Positions 61,790 through 64,000 of a stretch of 64,000 bases of DNA are shown here, piece after piece. The notes beneath the pieces were generated by a model. That model was not told the origin of the DNA, searched no databases, and was given only the letters and a program-made list of their open reading frames with translations. The stretch is from Vesta saturnalis. Taxonomy: Eukaryota > Arthropoda > Insecta > Coleoptera > Lampyridae. The stretch lies in NCBI GenBank assembly GCA_036346205.1, contig JARFJB010000752.1, positions 1-64,000 of the forward strand. Reading direction: 5' to 3'. A program made the translations under genes and the position numbers. Position 1 is the stretch's first letter; each line of letters begins with the position of its first letter.

Positions 61790-61985
61790 ACTCCCGACTG
61801 CCTCGTGGCTTTGCCCGCTGCTGTCTGGGGGTTTTTGTGTGTTATGGGTGTGTACTATGCGGGTGTATACTCCCGACTGCCTCGTGGCTTAGCCCGCTGC
61901 TGTCTGGGGGTTTTTGTGTGTTATGGGTGTGTATACTCCCGACTGCTTCGTGGCCTTGCCCGTAGCGGTCTGGGGGTCTGTGTGT
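61790..61985. repeat. G/T-rich tandem repeat, three units
   Basis: Units begin at about 61790, 61868 and 61934 (78, 66 and ~52 bp). Each has TACTCCCGACTGCCTCGTGG, CCCGCTGCTGTCTGGGGG and a GTGTGTTATGGGTGTGTA tail. The third unit is diverged. Confidence 0.88.
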
Positions 61986-62761
61986 TGTTTGAATTACTCT
62001 GTAGACTTACGTGTCGTCAATCACAAAGATCGAGGATAGCTATTTACAAAACATTCGCGGTGCGCGGTCGCAAATACAGGGAGCTAAACTCACGGTGGCT
62101 ATCACTAGGTCTGCGGCGATTTACTTTCAAACAACCGTCACGTGCAGGTGTTCTGGAACCGGAGTAAGTCAAACGGACTAACTACTACAGGAGCTGGTGA
62201 AACCAACTAAATAATTTTCGGCGGCGGGATGCGTTCACGTGACGCGACGGAACTCTTCTACGGCGGCTACTGGTCTGGTCGGCTAGGCTACTTGTACTAA
62301 TAACAATTAATATTAATAATAATTAACTAACTAAAGGTGCGCGGCGTGGTTTTTATAGGGACTCTCGGTAGGCGGTGGTGGCTTCTGTTTGGGGGAATCC
62401 TATTTGTAATTGGCGGAGATTACTCTGACGTATAAAACTTTCGATGTTTTATGAAATCTACGTTGGAGGGGAAACAAATTAATTTTTGTTGTGCAATCAC
62501 ACGAATTAGTAAGAAATATTAAGTTAGGTACTGAGTAATACGGAATACTAAGAAATATTAGATCAAGTCTTGCAGGTGTTTGAATACTAAGAAATCTTAC
62601 ATCATTTCTTTTACGAGGGCTGATTGTTAAATAAATAATTAATTAAAAAATTTTGTAGTAATGACTTGCGGTTCGTTACAACTATGACCAACATTAATCG
62701 ACGTATTTTGTACTACAACGTAAAGATGTAATAATAACTATTTCAAACGGTCATAATTAAC
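61986..62761. other. Unassigned non-coding sequence
   Basis: No gene seen. The motif ATACTAAGAAAT recurs near 62546 and 62585. The G+C-rich part (62100-62400) gives way to AT-rich DNA before the satellite. Confidence 0.35.
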
Positions 62762-63300
62762 GTTGTCTTGCAAACCGTCGTGAGCGGTACGTGCTTTTAC
62801 ATCGTTATGTCAGCTTTGAAAATGAGTCGTTCATCTGATGTAACCATGACTATTTGTTAAATTCAAATTTCAAATAATTAGCGTTGTTTAGCAAACCGTC
62901 GTAACTGGTACGTACTTTTATATCGTTATGACAGATTTTAAGACGAGTCGCACATCCATGCAATAATGACTATTCCAAAATGCAAAATTTCAAACAATTA
63001 ATGTTGTCTAGCAAACCATCGTAACCGTTACGTAGTTTTATATAGTTATGTCAGCTTTAAAGTGAGTCGCCCATGCGATGCAAACATGACTATTTTTAAA
63101 TTCAGAATTTCAAATAATTGGCGTTGTCTAGCAAACCGTCGTAACCGATACGTAGTTTTACAAGTTATGTCAGATTTTAAAACGAGTCGCACATCCGATA
63201 CAATAATGACTATTTGTTAAATACAAATTTCAAATAATGTTGTCTAGCAAACCGTCGTAACCGCTACGTGGTTTTTACATCGTCATTGCACCTTTTATAA
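62762..63300. repeat. ~120-bp satellite, about five copies
   Basis: Copies begin near 62762, 62882, 63003, 63122 and 63237. Each contains GTTGTCTAGCAAACCGTCGT, a TACGTAGTTTTA-type block, GTTATGTCAG, a GAGTCGC-ACATC block and ATGACTATTT. Divergence between copies is visible but the period is steady. Confidence 0.92.
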
Positions 63301-63536
63301 TGAGGACAATTATCTGGCCGATCCCTAACAATCTACTTACAATGGTCGGACAGACCTATGAGGTGCGACAAGAAATTTGTTTGTTGCCGCTTGCTCTTTG
63401 ACTTGGTCAGAGGCCGTGCGGTTCTAACAATACGAAACACTGTGATGTCATAAATACTGGCGCCACTGGCTTGTCCCTGGTCGCAACACCAAGCCAGAAA
63501 GTGCTGACGGTGTTCGGTCGGTCCTCTAAGCCTTAC

Positions 63537-63632
63537 CTTTATTATTACTTTCCAATCTTTAATGCTTGCTGAATAATATTGTAAACCATTAAGTAACTTT
63601 TCGACAATATCAAAACACTTATCTTTATTCAT
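63537..63632 (-). CDS. Possible short first exon (Myb/SANT-like), uncertain
   Basis: An ATG at 63632 opens 32 codons with no stop, ending at AAG|GTAAGG, a good donor. It includes KCFDIVEKLLNGLQYYS and IKDWKVIIK, which recall the first helix and Trp of Myb/SANT-like DNA-binding domains found in transposon proteins. No second exon was found between 63300 and 63536, and the satellite follows. It could be chance. Confidence 0.3.
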
Positions 63633-63840
63633 AAATCCAATAAAAATATGAAAAGAAAAATCTCTATCATAACATAAAAGTTAACGAAAAACCTATAATA
63701 TTCGTCTTTCAATAATTTGTTGAAATTCACTAATCTACGTTCTTAAATACTAAAACACTTATTTTCTTTAAAGTACATATATGTTTGTCGATTGCTGTCA
63801 ATAATCAACCATTTCTTTGTGATATTTGCAGCTCTCTTTC

Positions 63841-63858
63841 TTTTTTTTTTTTTTTTTT
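63841..63858. repeat. Poly(T) tract
   Basis: An 18-base T run. It could be a simple repeat or the poly(A) tail of a minus-strand retroposon, but no such gene is recognisable next to it. Confidence 0.7.
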
Positions 63859-64000
63859 ATATTTTCATATAAAAGTACATAACGCAAACTTGGCGAGATT
63901 TCATTAGTTTAAATCTAAAATATAAATTTGGCAACAACCTATTCAACCTCCTGCAAATATCACATCTACATTACCCAAAACAATTACATATAACGGCTGT

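Noticed and set aside
61755..61800. tRNA gene
   Set aside because: A TGGTATAGTGG A-box-like motif is present but there is no B-box, no cloverleaf and no acceptor stem pairing.

Overview
This looks like a 64-kb stretch of an AT-rich arthropod genome, most likely an insect. The reasons are the mix of element families (piggyBac, P, hAT/ZMYM1-like, Crypton, Harbinger, MULE, Helitron and Gypsy), short introns with clean GT..AG ends, and no bacterial-style gene packing. I recognise no ordinary host gene. Nearly everything identifiable is a transposable element, most of them broken and several nested up to three deep. Family names come from motif recognition, not from database searches.

Region 1 (1-5332): the 3'-truncated start of a spliced hAT/ZMYM1-like gene on the minus strand, a ~1.07-kb non-autonomous element with inverted ends, and a decayed minus-strand Helitron Rep gene whose helicase half is gone.

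Region 2 (5333-23857) is the main object: an 18.5-kb nest. The outer shell is a two-gene transposon with inverted ends CCAGATAACAC and subterminal AAGATATCTT-type repeats. It encodes a six-exon DUF4806-like protein and a Tnp2/CACTA-like transposase, both on the minus strand. A 13.2-kb element (8979-22219) sits inside that transposase gene. The inner element has ~150-bp inverted ends followed by oppositely oriented arrays of a ~132-bp repeat (about 4 and 11 copies). Its minus-strand coding region holds, in order, a transposase core, a YqaJ-like nuclease segment, a Ulp1-like cysteine protease segment and a terminal Cys/His zinc finger. It has in turn been hit by a piggyBac (13933-16518, TTAA on both sides), a 5'-truncated LINE tail and a Mutator-like gene.

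Region 3 (23858-29640): a Crypton-type tyrosine recombinase preceded by a long hairpin, a hAT/ZMYM1-like transposase on the minus strand, and the first two exons of a Harbinger transposase.

Region 4 (29640-44133): two Gypsy-type LTR retrotransposons. The first (gag-pol ~29671-33701) keeps one ~0.4-kb 3' LTR. The second (34446-44133) is complete, with ~2.1-kb LTRs, and is inserted almost exactly at the end of the first. It carries an extra ORF after pol that repeats the gag zinc-knuckle motif.

Region 5 (44134-60100): a nearly intact two-frame transposase-like gene, a piggyBac (47060-53520) split by an antiparallel hAT (48728-52878), further hAT fragments, a P-element transposase, a piggyBac scrap and a second P fragment.

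Region 6 (60101-64000): mostly non-coding, with a G/T-rich tandem repeat, a five-copy ~120-bp satellite and one possible short coding exon.
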